Assembly: GCA_001508005.1 (NCBI GenBank)
Contig: LGEZ01000002.1
Location: 1 to 64,000 of the forward strand
Length of the DNA stretch: 64,000 nucleotides
DNA from: Clostridia bacterium 41_269
Lineage (GTDB): Bacteria; Bacillota; DTU086
Direction: 5' to 3'
Shown: piece after piece, positions 25,112-34,688 of the stretch
How positions within the stretch are numbered: position 1 is the first letter of the stretch
Layout of the letters: each line of letters opens with the position of its first letter
Program-made: the position numbers and the translations under genes
The notes under the pieces: model-generated
What the model was told of the DNA's origin: nothing
Databases searched by the model: none
Seen by the model: only the letters and a program-made list of their open reading frames with translations

Positions 25112-26394
25112 GTATCTTGATAAAAAATGCAGCCATTTTGTCCCTTGATAATGAAGGGAAATTTAGTTGGCTTGAGGGAGATATTTTTATAAAAGGAGAT
25201 ATTATTGAAAAAATCGGAAGAAAATTGGATGTTAAAGCTGATGTAGTTATTGATGGAAAAGATAAAGCTGCTATCCCCGGTTTTGTTAATGCCCATACCC
25301 ATGCAGCTATGACCCTTTTTAGGGGTTATGCCGATGATTTGCCCCTCGATATCTGGCTTAATAAAAAAATATGGCCTGTAGAAGCTAAATTAACTCCTGA
25401 GGATGTTTACTGGGGTGTGAAACTTGCTATTTTAGAGATGATCAAGGGCGGCATAACAGCCTATGGAGATATGTATTTTTTTATGGATGAAGAAGCGGAA
25501 GCTGTAAAGGAAGCTGGGATTAGAGCCAGTTTATCAGTGGGTCTTATTGCAGTATCCGGTGATCCTTCTATAAAATTAAAAGAAGCCGAGGATTTTGTAG
25601 CTCGATGGAATGGAGAAGCTGAGGGCAGAATTACTGTGATGTTTGGTCCCCACGCTCCATATACCTGCCCCCCGGATTTTTTGAAGGAAGTGGTGAGTGC
25701 TGCAGAACAGTACGGTGTTGGTATACATACCCATTTGGCTGAGACAAAAAAGGAAGTTGAAGATATGTATAAACTTTACGGTAAATCTCCTGTGAAAGTA
25801 TATGAGGAAGCGGGCGTTTTAAATCTCCATGTGTTGGCTGCTCATTGCGTGCATTTAACTTCTGATGATATAGAGATTCTTAAAAATAATGAAGTATTCG
25901 TTGTTCACAATCCCCAGAGCAATTTAAAGCTGGGAAGCGGCGTAGCTCCAGTTCCAGAAATGCTTAAAAAAGGCATTTCAGTTGCATTGGGAACTGATGG
26001 TGCAGCGAGTAATAATAATCTTGACATATTTGAGGAAATGCGTACTGCTGCTCTACTGCATAAAGGTATTAACTGTGATCCCACTTTGGTAACTGCATCA
26101 GAAGCCGTAAAAATGGCCACTCTATGGGGTGCAGAGGCTCTAGGACTTAAGAATGTCGGCAGAATAGAGCCGGGGAAAAAGGCTGATATAGTGCTGCTGG
26201 ACTTTAATGCTCCCCATCTGCAGCCTAAAATTGATAATCTTGCTCAAATTGTTTATTCTGCAGGGTCAGCTGATGTAAATACAGTTATAATTGATGGGAA
26301 AATTGTAATGAAAGATCGTGAAGTGCTGACCTTGGATGAAGAAAGAATTTTCAAAGAGGTGCAGAAAAGGGTAAAGCGGCTGATTTCTAATTAG
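25108..26394 (+). CDS. mtaD: 5-methylthioadenosine/S-adenosylhomocysteine deaminase
   Basis: MtaD is an amidohydrolase that deaminates methylthioadenosine or S-adenosylhomocysteine to the inosine analogues. Zinc and catalytic motifs are present: VNAHTHAAMTLFRG (near residue 60), IHTHLAET (near 205), AAHCVHL and GTDGAASNNNLDIFEEM. Length is 428 residues. Its ATG overlaps the mtnA stop. With MtnP in the same cluster the cell can route MTA either by phosphorolysis or by deamination. AhcY, encoded at 48 kb, is a further outlet for S-adenosylhomocysteine. Confidence 0.92.
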   Translation: MSILIKNAAILSLDNEGKFSWLEGDIFIKGDIIEKIGRKLDVKADVVIDGKDKAAIPGFVNAHTHAAMTLFRGYADDLPLDIWLNKKIWPVEAKLTPEDVYWGVKLAILEMIKGGITAYGDMYFFMDEEAEAVKEAGIRASLSVGLIAVSGDPSIKLKEAEDFVARWNGEAEGRITVMFGPHAPYTCPPDFLKEVVSAAEQYGVGIHTHLAETKKEVEDMYKLYGKSPVKVYEEAGVLNLHVLAAHCVHLTSDDIEILKNNEVFVVHNPQSNLKLGSGVAPVPEMLKKGISVALGTDGAASNNNLDIFEEMRTAALLHKGINCDPTLVTASEAVKMATLWGAEALGLKNVGRIEPGKKADIVLLDFNAPHLQPKIDNLAQIVYSAGSADVNTVIIDGKIVMKDREVLTLDEERIFKEVQKRVKRLISN

Positions 26395-26396
26395 AC

Positions 26397-26425
26397 TTGA
26401 CACCGGCTTATATTTGCAATACAAT
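26397..26425 (+). promoter_or_regulatory. Sigma-A promoter of ylxM-ffh operon
   Basis: TTGACA and TACAAT are separated by 17 bp, starting 2 nt after the mtaD stop codon. Confidence 0.8.
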
Positions 26426-26461
26426 ACTAAGGCGTTAAGTAAATAGGTTTAACAGTGGTGA

Positions 26462-26827
26462 ATGCTTGTGCTGGAAAAGACTGATAGGATAAATATTCTT
26501 TTTGATATTTATGGATGTCTTTTGACGGAACGTCAGAGAGAACTGATTATGATGTATTATTTTGAAGATTTGTCCCTCGCAGAAATAGCAGAAGAATTGG
26601 GTATCAGCAGACAGGCAGTTTTTTTTGGACTTAAGCGTTCTGAAGAATTATTGGAGAAGTATGAAAGCAGCTTGGGTCTGCTTAAGAAATTAAACAATTA
26701 CGAAGAACAGATAAATAGAGTGATAGACCTGTTAAAGGATTATCGTGCCACTGGTGAAGAGGATAAGTTAAACAGTGCCATTGTTTCCCTTGAAAAAATA
26801 TCTAATTATTGGCAGTTTATAAATTAA
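26462..26827 (+). CDS. ylxM: YlxM-like helix-turn-helix protein
   Basis: YlxM is a small DNA-binding-like protein encoded before ffh in Firmicutes and proposed to modulate SRP function. The 121-residue protein carries a sigma-70 region 4-like helix-turn-helix (about residues 15-65): LTERQRELIMMYYFEDLSLA followed by EIAEELGISRQAVFFGLKR. The rest is helical and charged. The ATG follows AGTGGTGA. It heads the operon with ffh behind a strong promoter. Confidence 0.9.
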   Translation: MLVLEKTDRINILFDIYGCLLTERQRELIMMYYFEDLSLAEIAEELGISRQAVFFGLKRSEELLEKYESSLGLLKKLNNYEEQINRVIDLLKDYRATGEEDKLNSAIVSLEKISNYWQFIN

Positions 26828-26876
26828 ATATTAACGGGCTCTGCAGGTAATCCCTTTTTAACGAGGAGGAAATTTA

Positions 26877-28229
26877 ATGCCGATTTTATCAAATCTTTCT
26901 GAAAAAATACAGCAGGTTTTTAAAAAGCTTAAGGGCAAAGGGAAATTAACAGAAAAGGATATTGAAGCAGCATTAAGGGAAATAAGGCTTGCTCTATTGG
27001 AAGCAGATGTTAACTATAAAGTTGTTAAAGAGTTTATCAGTAAGATCAAAAATAAGGCAATGGGGCATGAGGTTTTAGAAAGTTTAACCCCTGCCCAACA
27101 GGTAATAAAAATTGTAAATGATGAATTAACTGAACTGATGGGCGGCAGCCAGAGCAAAATAGAGCTGGCGGATTCTCCCCCCACTGTAATAATGCTGGTG
27201 GGTCTTCAGGGTTCTGGTAAAACAACAACTGCAGGAAAGCTTGCCCTACACATGAAAAAATCAGGGTACAGGCCTATACTGGTTGCTGCTGACGTTTACC
27301 GTCCAGCTGCGGTAAAACAGCTTCATGTAGTTGGAGAAAAGAGTGGTGTACCAGTATTTGATATGGGAACTGAGGTAAGTCCTGTGGAAATTGCCCAAAA
27401 AGGAATAAAACATGCAAAAGCGTCGGGTTTTGATATTGTTTTAATTGATACTGCTGGAAGACTTCATATAGATAAAGAATTAATGGATGAGCTGGTAAGG
27501 ATCAAGGATGCTGTTTTGCCAAATGAAATACTATTGGTAGTTGATGCCATGACGGGACAAGATGCTGTAAATGTTGCTGAGGCTTTTTATAGAGAACTTA
27601 ACATTACCGGTGTAATACTTTCAAAATTAGATGGTGATGCTCGGGGTGGGGCTGCTCTGTCCGTGAAAGCTGTTACGGGCTGTCCCATAAAATACGTAGG
27701 GGTTGGAGAAAAACTTGATGCTCTGGAGCCTTTTCATCCTGAAAGAATGGCCTCAAGAATTTTGGGTATGGGGGATGTTTTAACCCTTATAGAAAAAGCC
27801 CAGCAGGCTTTTGATCAGGATAAGGCGAAAGAATTGGAAAGAAAAATAAAACAGCGTTCCTTTGATTTAGAAGATTTTTTAGAACAGCTGAAAGAGTTTA
27901 GGAATATGGGCCCCTTGGAAGAGATATTTGAAATGATACCAGGGATGAATAAATTTAAAAATCTTCAGCTTGATGAAAAGGAGCTAATAAAAGCTGAAGC
28001 TATAATACAATCAATGACAAAAGAAGAGCGAGCAAACCCCGAAATAATAAATTCCAGCCGAAAAAGAAGAATAGCTATGGGGAGCGGGACAACTGTACAG
28101 GATGTTAACAGGCTCCTTAAACAGTTTTCCCAAGTCCAAATGATGATAAATAGAATGGGTGCTTTTTCAGGAAAGAAAAAAGGAAGAAAAATGAAACTGC
28201 CCAATTGGGGTTTTCCACCCTTTATTTAA
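26877..28229 (+). CDS. ffh: Signal recognition particle protein Ffh
   Basis: Ffh binds signal sequences and 4.5S/6S RNA and delivers ribosomes to FtsY. The NG domain has [15 protein letters not shown] (near residue 107), [18 protein letters not shown] and [10 protein letters not shown]. The Met-rich M domain (about 300-450) ends in the RNA-binding segment [20 protein letters not shown]. Length is 450 residues. AACGAGGAGG precedes the ATG. Confidence 0.97.
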   Translation: MPILSNLSEKIQQVFKKLKGKGKLTEKDIEAALREIRLALLEADVNYKVVKEFISKIKNKAMGHEVLESLTPAQQVIKIVNDELTELMGGSQSKIELADSPPTVIMLVGLQGSGKTTTAGKLALHMKKSGYRPILVAADVYRPAAVKQLHVVGEKSGVPVFDMGTEVSPVEIAQKGIKHAKASGFDIVLIDTAGRLHIDKELMDELVRIKDAVLPNEILLVVDAMTGQDAVNVAEAFYRELNITGVILSKLDGDARGGAALSVKAVTGCPIKYVGVGEKLDALEPFHPERMASRILGMGDVLTLIEKAQQAFDQDKAKELERKIKQRSFDLEDFLEQLKEFRNMGPLEEIFEMIPGMNKFKNLQLDEKELIKAEAIIQSMTKEERANPEIINSSRKRRIAMGSGTTVQDVNRLLKQFSQVQMMINRMGAFSGKKKGRKMKLPNWGFPPFI

Positions 28230-28265
28230 TAAATTTTAATGATTAAATTACAGGAGGTGAAAAAA

Positions 28266-28538
28266 TTGGCAACCAAAATCAGATTAAAAAGAATGGGCAG
28301 CAAAAAAAGGCCTTATTATCGCATTGTAGTGGCTGACAGCCGTTCTCCACGGGATGGCAAGTTTATTGAGCAGATAGGCTCATATGATCCCATACACGGG
28401 CTGGAAAAAACAAAGATTGATGAGGAAAAAGCGATTGAATGGCTGAAAAAAGGTGCCCAGCCTACGGATACTGTAAAAAGTTTGTTTGAGAAGATGGGTA
28501 TTTGGGAAAAGATTAAGGAGCAGAAAGAAGCTCAGTAA
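28266..28538 (+). CDS. rpsP: 30S ribosomal protein S16
   Basis: S16 is a small-subunit assembly protein. The TTG at 28266 behind a perfect AGGAGGTGA gives the standard N-terminus [20 protein letters not shown] and a 90-residue protein. An ATG at 28239 is in frame but lies upstream of the ribosome binding site. The ffh-rpsP-khpA-rimM-trmD-rplS order is conserved in Firmicutes. Confidence 0.97.
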   Translation: MATKIRLKRMGSKKRPYYRIVVADSRSPRDGKFIEQIGSYDPIHGLEKTKIDEEKAIEWLKKGAQPTDTVKSLFEKMGIWEKIKEQKEAQ

Positions 28539-28568
28539 CTCCCTTTGGAAGGTAGAGGAGGTAAAGCT

Positions 28569-28799
28569 ATGAAAGAACTGGTTGAGACCTTAGCCCGTGC
28601 ACTGGTGGATAATCCAGATAAGGTTGTGGTAAATGAAGTGGAGGGAGAAAAGTCTGTTATTTTAGAGCTTAAGGTGGCAGACGAAGATATGGGTAAGGTT
28701 ATTGGTAAGCAGGGAAGGATAGCAAAAGCAATTAGGACGCTGGTAAGAGCTGCTGCTGCTAGGGAAGGCAAAAGGGTGGTTGTCGAAATACTACAGTAA
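28569..28799 (+). CDS. khpA: KH-domain RNA-binding protein KhpA
   Basis: KhpA (YlqC) is a small KH-domain RNA chaperone that works with KhpB in Gram-positive bacteria. The 76-residue protein holds a single KH domain with the [17 protein letters not shown] motif, where the GKQG loop is the RNA-binding GxxG. The ATG at 28569 follows GAGGAGGT. Confidence 0.95.
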   Translation: MKELVETLARALVDNPDKVVVNEVEGEKSVILELKVADEDMGKVIGKQGRIAKAIRTLVRAAAAREGKRVVVEILQ

Positions 28800-28815
28800 T
28801 GCCAGGGGTGATTCT

Positions 28816-29349
28816 GTGAATCCCAAAAAAGTGATCCCGGAAAAAATAGCAGTTGCAAAAGTAATAAACACCCATGGCATTAAAGGGGAAGTTAAGGCAG
28901 TACCCCTTTCTGACTTTAAAGATAGATATCAGCAGCTGAAGGAGGTTTTTATTAAGGAAAAAAACGAATACAGCCCTTTGAATTTGGAGAAAGTCCGGTG
29001 GCATAAGGGAAACTTGCTTTTGAAATTTAAAGAAATAAGCAGTATTAATGAAGCTGAACTTTTAAAAGGAAATTATATATTTATTAACCGCAGTGATGCT
29101 GTGGAGCTTCCTAAAGATACTTATTACATTTTTGAAATAGTGGGATTGGAAGTATATGATGCAGAAAATAATGTTAAACTTGGAATAGTAACTGAAGTTC
29201 TTCAAACAGGAGCTAATGATGTGTACATTATAAAAGATTCTTCTGGCAGAGAACTTCTTGTACCGGCATTAAAAAAAGTGGTTGTGAAAGTTGATTTGGA
29301 AAAGAATAGAATGCTGGTTAAGCTGCCGGAAGGTTTGCTGGATCAATGA
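28816..29349 (+). CDS. rimM: 16S rRNA processing protein RimM
   Basis: RimM assists maturation of the 30S head and binds S19. The N-terminal RimM domain begins [18 protein letters not shown], and the C-terminal PRC barrel contains [21 protein letters not shown]. The GTG at 28816 after AGGGGTGAT gives 177 residues, the usual length; an upstream ATG at 28780 lies inside khpA. The stop overlaps the trmD region. Confidence 0.95.
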   Translation: MNPKKVIPEKIAVAKVINTHGIKGEVKAVPLSDFKDRYQQLKEVFIKEKNEYSPLNLEKVRWHKGNLLLKFKEISSINEAELLKGNYIFINRSDAVELPKDTYYIFEIVGLEVYDAENNVKLGIVTEVLQTGANDVYIIKDSSGRELLVPALKKVVVKVDLEKNRMLVKLPEGLLDQ

Positions 29350-29363
29350 TGAGGGAGAATATT

Positions 29364-30107
29364 ATGCAGATAGATATCATAACTCTTTTTCCCGAGATGT
29401 TTGAGAATTTTTTAAAAACGAGTATTTTAAAACGAGCTCAGGATGAAAATAAAGTAAAAGTTAGAACAGTTAATCTGCGTGATTATTCCACGGATAAGCA
29501 TAGATCCGTTGATGAGCCGCCATATGGTGGGGGCGGAGGAATGGTAATTGGTCCCCAACCGTTTTTTCATGCAGTGGATGCTTTAAAACAAGATGGGAGT
29601 AAAGTTGTGCTGCTTTCACCCCAGGGGAGGTTGTTTACCCAGCGAGTTGCGGAAGAATTGGCTCAGATGAATCACATAATCCTACTCTGCGGCCATTATG
29701 AAGGAATTGACGAGAGGGTTAGACAAAATTTAGCCAATGATGATATATCCATTGGAGATTATGTTCTGACCGGGGGTGAAACAGCGGCAATGGTGGTAGT
29801 TGATGCTGTGGTAAGATTAATCCCCGGTGTTCTTGGCAATGAACTTTCAGCTAGTGAAGAATCATTTAGTATGGGGCTTCTTGAATACCCTCAATATACA
29901 AGGCCGAGGGAGTACAGCGGTTTAAAGGTACCTGAAGTTTTGTTATCTGGTAATCATGAGAAAATAAGGCGTTGGAGGAGAAAAGAGGCCTTACGAAGGA
30001 CTTTAAAGTTAAGAGCTGATTTGTTTGAGAGTTTTAGTTTTACAGAAGAGGATCTGGCACTTATTAGGGAAGTGGTAAAAGAAGAACTGGAATCTTTAAA
30101 ATATTGA
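29364..30107 (+). CDS. trmD: tRNA (guanine37-N1)-methyltransferase TrmD
   Basis: TrmD methylates G37 of tRNAs to prevent frameshifting. It is a SPOUT knot protein with [17 protein letters not shown] (near residue 50), [11 protein letters not shown] and the knot segment [20 protein letters not shown]. The ATG at 29364 has GAGGGAGA upstream and gives the normal start [13 protein letters not shown]. An ATG at 29346 overlapping the rimM stop would add six residues. Length is 247. Confidence 0.96.
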   Translation: MQIDIITLFPEMFENFLKTSILKRAQDENKVKVRTVNLRDYSTDKHRSVDEPPYGGGGGMVIGPQPFFHAVDALKQDGSKVVLLSPQGRLFTQRVAEELAQMNHIILLCGHYEGIDERVRQNLANDDISIGDYVLTGGETAAMVVVDAVVRLIPGVLGNELSASEESFSMGLLEYPQYTRPREYSGLKVPEVLLSGNHEKIRRWRRKEALRRTLKLRADLFESFSFTEEDLALIREVVKEELESLKY

Positions 30108-30127
30108 TCTGAAGGGAGGTACTTGTT

Positions 30128-30469
30128 GTGGATCTGATAAAAATAGTTGAACAGGAATATATGAAAAAGGAAATTCCTGATTTTCGTGTAGGGGATACTG
30201 TTAGAGTTGATTTCAAAGTTATAGAAGGAAATAGAGAGAGAATACAGCCCTTTGAAGGGATAGTAATTAAAAGGCAGGGAAGTGGTGTTAGGGAAACATT
30301 TACCGTTAGAAGGATTTCCTATGGTGTTGCTGTGGAAAGAACCTTTCCCCTTCATTCCCCATGTGTTGCTGATATAAAAGTAATTAGAAGGGGTAAAGTA
30401 AGAAGAGCCAAGCTTTATTATCTGCGGCAGCGTACAGGAAAAGCTGCGAAGGTAAAAAGCCTAACCTAA
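30128..30469 (+). CDS. rplS: 50S ribosomal protein L19
   Basis: L19 lies at the 30S-50S interface. The 113-residue protein starts at GTG after GAAGGGAGGT and has the family segments [30 protein letters not shown] and [11 protein letters not shown]. It is followed at once by a strong terminator that ends the ffh operon. Confidence 0.97.
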   Translation: MDLIKIVEQEYMKKEIPDFRVGDTVRVDFKVIEGNRERIQPFEGIVIKRQGSGVRETFTVRRISYGVAVERTFPLHSPCVADIKVIRRGKVRRAKLYYLRQRTGKAAKVKSLT

Positions 30470-30492
30470 GCCAGGTAAAACCTGGCTTTTTT
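30468..30492 (+). terminator. Intrinsic terminator after rplS
   Basis: The perfect 8-bp stem AAGCCAGG/CCTGGCTT has a 5-nt loop and is followed by a T run. The stem overlaps the rplS stop codon. Confidence 0.93.
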
Positions 30493-30572
30493 GTTTTTCT
30501 TATATAGGAATTTATAATTTTGATGTTGAAGTTTTTTTAAAAACGTATAAAAAAACGGAGGAGATTATCTGC

Positions 30573-31217
30573 TTGCTTGAGTATGAAAGGGCGCTCTGGA
30601 ATAAAGGATATACGCTGATAGCAGGAATAGATGAGGCTGGCCGAGGCTCTCTTGCTGGGTCAGTTGTGGCTGCTGCAGTCATTTTACCTGTGGGGCTTAT
30701 TATTGATGGAATTAAAGATTCAAAAGAGCTGTCTCCTAAGCAGAGGGAAGAACTTTATTTACAAATACTGAATAAAAGCATTGCAGTGGCTGTGGGTGTG
30801 GTTAACGAAAGAGAAATTGAAAAAATTAATATAAAACAGGCTTCAAGATTAGCTATGAAAAAAGCTGTAAATTCCCTTCGAATTTATCCTCAGTATCTGC
30901 TTATTGATGCTGAGGTCATTGACTTAAACCTTCCTCAGCTCAAGATAGTTAAAGGGGATAAGTTAAGTCAAAGCATAGCCGCTGCTTCAATTGTGGCAAA
31001 GGTCACACGGGATAGAATGTGCTGTCAATGGGATTCTATGTATCCTCAGTATGGATTCAAAAGACATAAAGGCTACTGCACAAAAGAACACTGTCAAGCT
31101 TTACGAGTTTATGGTGCTTCGCCGCTGCACAGAAAAAATTTTGTAAAAAATGTTTTGCAGCAAGGACAGGAAAGGTTTGAACAGATTAGCTTATTTTTTG
31201 GAGTGAATAAAAAATGA
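30573..31217 (+). CDS. rnhB: Ribonuclease HII
   Basis: RNase HII removes ribonucleotides and RNA from DNA hybrids. The acidic active site is visible in AGIDEAGRGSLAGSVVAAAV (D and E near residues 19-20), LLIDAEVI (near 108) and AAASIVAKVTRDRM (near 140). Length is 214 residues. The start is TTG after GGAGGAG. Its 3' end overlaps yraN by 4 bp. Confidence 0.95.
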   Translation: MLEYERALWNKGYTLIAGIDEAGRGSLAGSVVAAAVILPVGLIIDGIKDSKELSPKQREELYLQILNKSIAVAVGVVNEREIEKINIKQASRLAMKKAVNSLRIYPQYLLIDAEVIDLNLPQLKIVKGDKLSQSIAAASIVAKVTRDRMCCQWDSMYPQYGFKRHKGYCTKEHCQALRVYGASPLHRKNFVKNVLQQGQERFEQISLFFGVNKK

Positions 31218-31576
31218 GAGAAGGTAAAAAGAAATTAGGCGAAATCGGAGAGAAAGCTGTGGCTAATTTTCTGAAAAGTAAAGGATATAAAGTTATTGAA
31301 AATAATTACCGAACGAGATATGGTGAAATAGATATTATTGCTTTGAAGGATGGTATTTTAGCTTTCGTAGAGGTTAAGACAAGAACAACCCCAAAATGCG
31401 GAATACCAGAGGAAGCGGTGGATTACAGAAAACAGAAGAAAATCCGCGGTATGGCAGTGGAGTTTTTAGCCAATTCAAAAATTTGCTATAAAGCTCTTCG
31501 TTTTGATGTGGCAGCTGTAAAAGCTTCTAAAGACGGTTCTATTGAAAATATAAAAATTTACGAAGGGGCTTTTTGA
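31214..31576 (+). CDS. yraN: UPF0102 (YraN) nuclease-fold protein
   Basis: YraN proteins have a PD-(D/E)XK nuclease-like fold related to Holliday junction resolvases; the cellular role is not settled. The 120-residue protein has the signature YGEIDIIALKDGILAFVEVKTR, which holds the acidic and Lys residues of the fold. It is coupled to rnhB by a 4-bp overlap, as in many bacteria. Confidence 0.93.
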   Translation: MREGKKKLGEIGEKAVANFLKSKGYKVIENNYRTRYGEIDIIALKDGILAFVEVKTRTTPKCGIPEEAVDYRKQKKIRGMAVEFLANSKICYKALRFDVAAVKASKDGSIENIKIYEGAF

Positions 31577-31599
31577 TGCAAAAGCCCCTTTAAAATTTT
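31563..31599. terminator. Hairpin terminator overlapping yraN stop
   Basis: The perfect 11-bp stem AAGGGGCTTTT/AAAAGCCCCTT has a 6-nt loop that includes the yraN stop codon, and is followed by an imperfect T tract. It may also serve the convergent gene downstream. Confidence 0.75.
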
Positions 31600-31616
31600 A
31601 AAGCAGCTTGAACTAA

Positions 31617-32927
31617 TTAAACTAAGGAATTTATTACCAATCCCGTAATTAATTTGGGATAAAAGTATGTAGATTTTTGAGGCATTTTTTCGCCGCTTTT
31701 AGCAACGGCAATAACTTCATCTATTTTGGTTGGATTGACTAAAAGTGCGGCCTGACAGATGCCTCTCTGCACATCCAGTATTGCTTCAACTTCATCCCGA
31801 ACATACTTTAAAAAGTTTCCTTCCTTCCTTTCTTTTTCTCCTATACCTAATAATTTTTCCAGAATCATTTTTTGAAGTACTGTTACATCGAGAGAATTCC
31901 ATGCTTGGGATTTGCTGGGATCAGCCGGCTGTTCATTGCTTTTATGAATATTTATAAAGTGAACATATTTTCCTCCAAGGTATATCCCAAATCTATGAAA
32001 TTGATCACTGTTTGCTGCCAATGCTTTTCTTATTTTTTCCGCTGCTGCTGGTAAAGTGTTTTCATTATCAAGTTCATCAAAAAGTATAGATTCTGTTTCG
32101 TAATGCTTTTTTAAACTGTTCAAAAATTTATCCGTTTCAAATTCTTTTAGGTTTTTTAAAAGTCTGTGGGTTGGGAAAATAACAAGGCCTGAATCATAAA
32201 TATTTACAAGGGTCATCATCACGTAGCCCGCATTTTCTGTATTCATTTCTCTGCTGAATTGGAGAGCTGTTTCATATCTATGATGACCATCTGCGATGAA
32301 GATTTGTTTATCCTTTAAAAGGGATTGGAATTTTTGTGTTATACCAGAATCGCTAATTGCCCATATTTTATGACTCTGCCCGTTTTCATCAATAAATTCA
32401 ATATCAGGTTGAATGGTATTTAGCTTCTGAAAAATTTCTTCTTCATTCTTTTCTTTATCAATGTAAAGCCCAAAAATAGGGCTGAAATTTGCACGGCATT
32501 GGCGCATTAGGTTTAAACGATCTTCTTTTGCTTTGGGAAGGGTTTCCTCATGGGGAAGAATTATATTTTTGCTGTATTCTTCTAACTTAACTGCACAAAA
32601 AAAACCTCTTCTTTTGTACTGCCTACCTCCACAACTGAATCCCTGTTCATAAAAATATATAGAAGGTTCTTTATCTCTTATTAAAATATCTTCTTCCAAC
32701 CATCTATCGTAAAATTCTTTGGCTCGCGTGTACCGATTGTTTTCTGGTGTATCAGTGGGACTGGTTTTTCCTAACTCAAGCCTAATTATGTTATAGGGAT
32801 GCCGGTTATAATATTTTTCTTGAGCTTGTTCATCTATTACATCATAGGGCGGAGTTACTACATCTTCTAAATTTTTTATTTTTTTAGTATTGTACCTAAT
32901 GCCTTTAAAAGGTTTTATTTCTGCCAT
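31617..32927 (-). CDS. DUF1015 family protein
   Basis: A 436-residue cytoplasmic protein of the DUF1015 family, widespread in Clostridia and often found near serine biosynthesis genes. Its activity is unknown. Family segments are KPFKGIRYNTKKI and VVTPPYDVIDEQAQ at the N-terminus, and IFIADGHHRYETALQFSRE near residue 220, a likely functional loop with two His. No membrane segment or signal is seen. It converges on yraN and diverges from the riboswitch-controlled operon. The start ATG is followed by the family-typical AEIKPFKG. Confidence 0.88.
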   Translation of the reverse strand: MAEIKPFKGIRYNTKKIKNLEDVVTPPYDVIDEQAQEKYYNRHPYNIIRLELGKTSPTDTPENNRYTRAKEFYDRWLEEDILIRDKEPSIYFYEQGFSCGGRQYKRRGFFCAVKLEEYSKNIILPHEETLPKAKEDRLNLMRQCRANFSPIFGLYIDKEKNEEEIFQKLNTIQPDIEFIDENGQSHKIWAISDSGITQKFQSLLKDKQIFIADGHHRYETALQFSREMNTENAGYVMMTLVNIYDSGLVIFPTHRLLKNLKEFETDKFLNSLKKHYETESILFDELDNENTLPAAAEKIRKALAANSDQFHRFGIYLGGKYVHFINIHKSNEQPADPSKSQAWNSLDVTVLQKMILEKLLGIGEKERKEGNFLKYVRDEVEAILDVQRGICQAALLVNPTKIDEVIAVAKSGEKMPQKSTYFYPKLITGLVINSLV

Positions 32928-33173
32928 AAGACAAATCCCCCAATTTTTTTCTCAAATTGTACACTACAATTTAGGGCTTTTCAAGATAGAAACAGTAATC
33001 AGGTTTATCTAAAAGTCCAAAAACAAACAGCGAAATCAAAAATCAATCTGACATGTATAAAATTGGAGAATCTAGAAGGAAAAAAATTAATTTTTGTCTA
33101 ATTCTGGCTATCATCAGAATTTTTATTGTTTTAATTTTACAAAAAATGTTTTTATAAATGTTTGAAAAATTTT
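32928..33173. other. Intergenic AT-rich region with no recognised feature
   Basis: This gap separates the DUF1015 gene from the riboswitch. It must hold the promoters of both. I see AT-rich sequence with several weak -10-like hexamers (for example TATAAA at 33153-33158) but no convincing paired -35 box and no coding potential. Confidence 0.4.
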
Positions 33174-33282
33174 AACGCGATAAAGGCTAACCATCCGAAA
33201 GGGTGGGCGCAAAGCCATGGGTCTAAAGCCCTTAAATGGGTATGACTGCCAGGCTGCCGTTGGGTAAGGCTTTCTTAGCGTT
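33174..33282 (+). promoter_or_regulatory. c-di-GMP-I (GEMM-I) riboswitch
   Basis: The sequence follows the GEMM-I consensus closely: a P1 helix (AACGC 33174-33178 with GCGTT 33278-33282); GGCTAACCATC then the GNRA tetraloop CGAAAG and GGGTGGGCGCAAAGCC in the first domain; then GGGTCTAA (tetraloop receptor strand), ATGACTGCC and AGGCTGCCG in the second. These are the elements that bind the two guanines of c-di-GMP. It lies about 130 nt ahead of a five-gene partner-switching operon. A possible expression platform is the 3' P1 strand GCGT pairing with ACGC at 33313-33316, next to the hairpin at 33318. Whether it is an ON or OFF switch cannot be read with confidence. Confidence 0.9.
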
Positions 33283-33317
33283 TTATTCGTTATATTGGTT
33301 TTTTATCTTTTTACGCG

Positions 33318-33344
33318 GCAGCTAGGCAGCTGCTTAAATTATTT
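33318..33344 (+). terminator. Possible expression-platform hairpin of the riboswitch
   Basis: GCAGCT-AGGC-AGCTGC forms a 6-bp hairpin followed by a weak T/A-rich tract. Its upstream flank (ACGC) is complementary to the 3' strand of riboswitch P1, so ligand binding could control its formation. Confidence 0.35.
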
Positions 33345-33408
33345 TATACGGCATTTTCAGTATTTATGATGTCGAATAGAACAGTGGTAATGTGAAAGGT
33401 GGTGAAAA

Positions 33409-34647
33409 ATGAACAGGTGTCAAGAATGTGCTCAGAAGGAACCTGAACAAAAGTGTTGGGAATGCGATTATTTTGTTCAACCTGGTCCCCTTCGTAAAGT
33501 TCCTTCTCCTCCAATAAAAGTATTTTTGGAAGACGAAAAAGGCAAAAAATATCCAGCCAAAATTTTGGTTTTGAATACTACTGAGTTTGGAATTGAGACA
33601 GAGGCCCCTCCTGCTGGGCGGTATATAATTAAACTTCAAGGCCACTTGTGGGTAGAAGTAGCAGGGGTTCCTTTAAAAGGGAAAAATAAAGTTCACATTT
33701 TTGATATTCTTCGTGTTCATAGGAAACAGAATGATTCTACACGTCTTAATAAAGAAGAATTTCATCTGCTTACTGGAAGTGCAGGAGAACTAATACAGGA
33801 ATTTTCCCGTTATTTACCAGAGCATATACGGAATCCATTAAAAGAAAAGCTGTTGGCCGAAGTAGAAAAGTCTGAATTATTAAATGCTTTGAAAGTAGGA
33901 AGGGTAATGAAATATGAGAAAGGTCGTTTTCGCCACCTTTCTGGTAAGAATGATTTGGACATGCCTATGGAAGAAGCTGAAAAGCTTATGAGAAGGGCTC
34001 TTCGTGAGGCAGCTTACAGAAGAGAAGTAATAGTTAGTGCCGATGGAAAGAAAGTTTTTGACTTACACGGTGTTCCTTTTGATTATAAAAGTGGTGGACT
34101 GTTGGCCTTTGATGTTACAGAAGTGATTGAGAAAGAGAGAAAGATGTATCAGCAGGAATTGCAGGCCTATAGAGATGCCATATCAGCAGTAACTGGGGAG
34201 AGACTGCAGCTTTTAAGCAAGGATATGATAGAAAAAGTAATAGCTGAGGGTTCAGAGCTGATTAGAGGAGAAGTTTGGCAGGCCCATGATATCCCAGAAG
34301 CTCGTCGAAGAGTTCGTGAAATTTTGCCAAATCTTGATAATCATAAGCGTCATATGATTGAGCTTTGTTTATCTGAGGCAATAACCAATGCTTTAAAACA
34401 TGCAGGAGGAGGCTACTGGCATCTTAGGCGGTTGAAGGAGATTTTAAGAGTTATTGTTCAAGATAACGGATCTGGTATTAAAACAAGTGAATTAGCTCGA
34501 GCAACATTAATGCAGCATTATTCAACAAAAAATTCATTAGGTTGTGGGTTTACCTTAATGCTTTACTATGCAGACAAAATATACCTAGCTACTGGGACTT
34601 CTGGAACTACATTGGTATTGGATTTTAATCTTTCCTCGGATTGCTAA
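33409..34647 (+). CDS. Sensor protein with C-terminal RsbW-like anti-sigma kinase domain
   Basis: The 412-residue protein has three parts. Residues 3-19 form a Cys-rich knuckle (CQEC, then CWEC). A beta-rich region (about 35-110) resembles PilZ-like domains without a clear c-di-GMP motif. A middle helical/PAS-like segment lies at about 130-260. The C-terminal HATPase domain (about 290-410) has the N-box ELCLSEAITNALKHAGGG, the G1 box VQDNGSGI and the GCGFTLM G2 box, as in RsbW/SpoIIAB serine kinases. It probably phosphorylates the STAS proteins encoded next. It has no membrane segment, so signals are likely cytoplasmic. GAAAGGTGGTGA precedes the ATG. It is the first gene after the c-di-GMP riboswitch. 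Confidence 0.75.
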   Translation: MNRCQECAQKEPEQKCWECDYFVQPGPLRKVPSPPIKVFLEDEKGKKYPAKILVLNTTEFGIETEAPPAGRYIIKLQGHLWVEVAGVPLKGKNKVHIFDILRVHRKQNDSTRLNKEEFHLLTGSAGELIQEFSRYLPEHIRNPLKEKLLAEVEKSELLNALKVGRVMKYEKGRFRHLSGKNDLDMPMEEAEKLMRRALREAAYRREVIVSADGKKVFDLHGVPFDYKSGGLLAFDVTEVIEKERKMYQQELQAYRDAISAVTGERLQLLSKDMIEKVIAEGSELIRGEVWQAHDIPEARRRVREILPNLDNHKRHMIELCLSEAITNALKHAGGGYWHLRRLKEILRVIVQDNGSGIKTSELARATLMQHYSTKNSLGCGFTLMLYYADKIYLATGTSGTTLVLDFNLSSDC

Positions 34648-34688
34648 AATGAATAAAATGAATAAATGTTCAAAGAAGGTGAGGAAAA

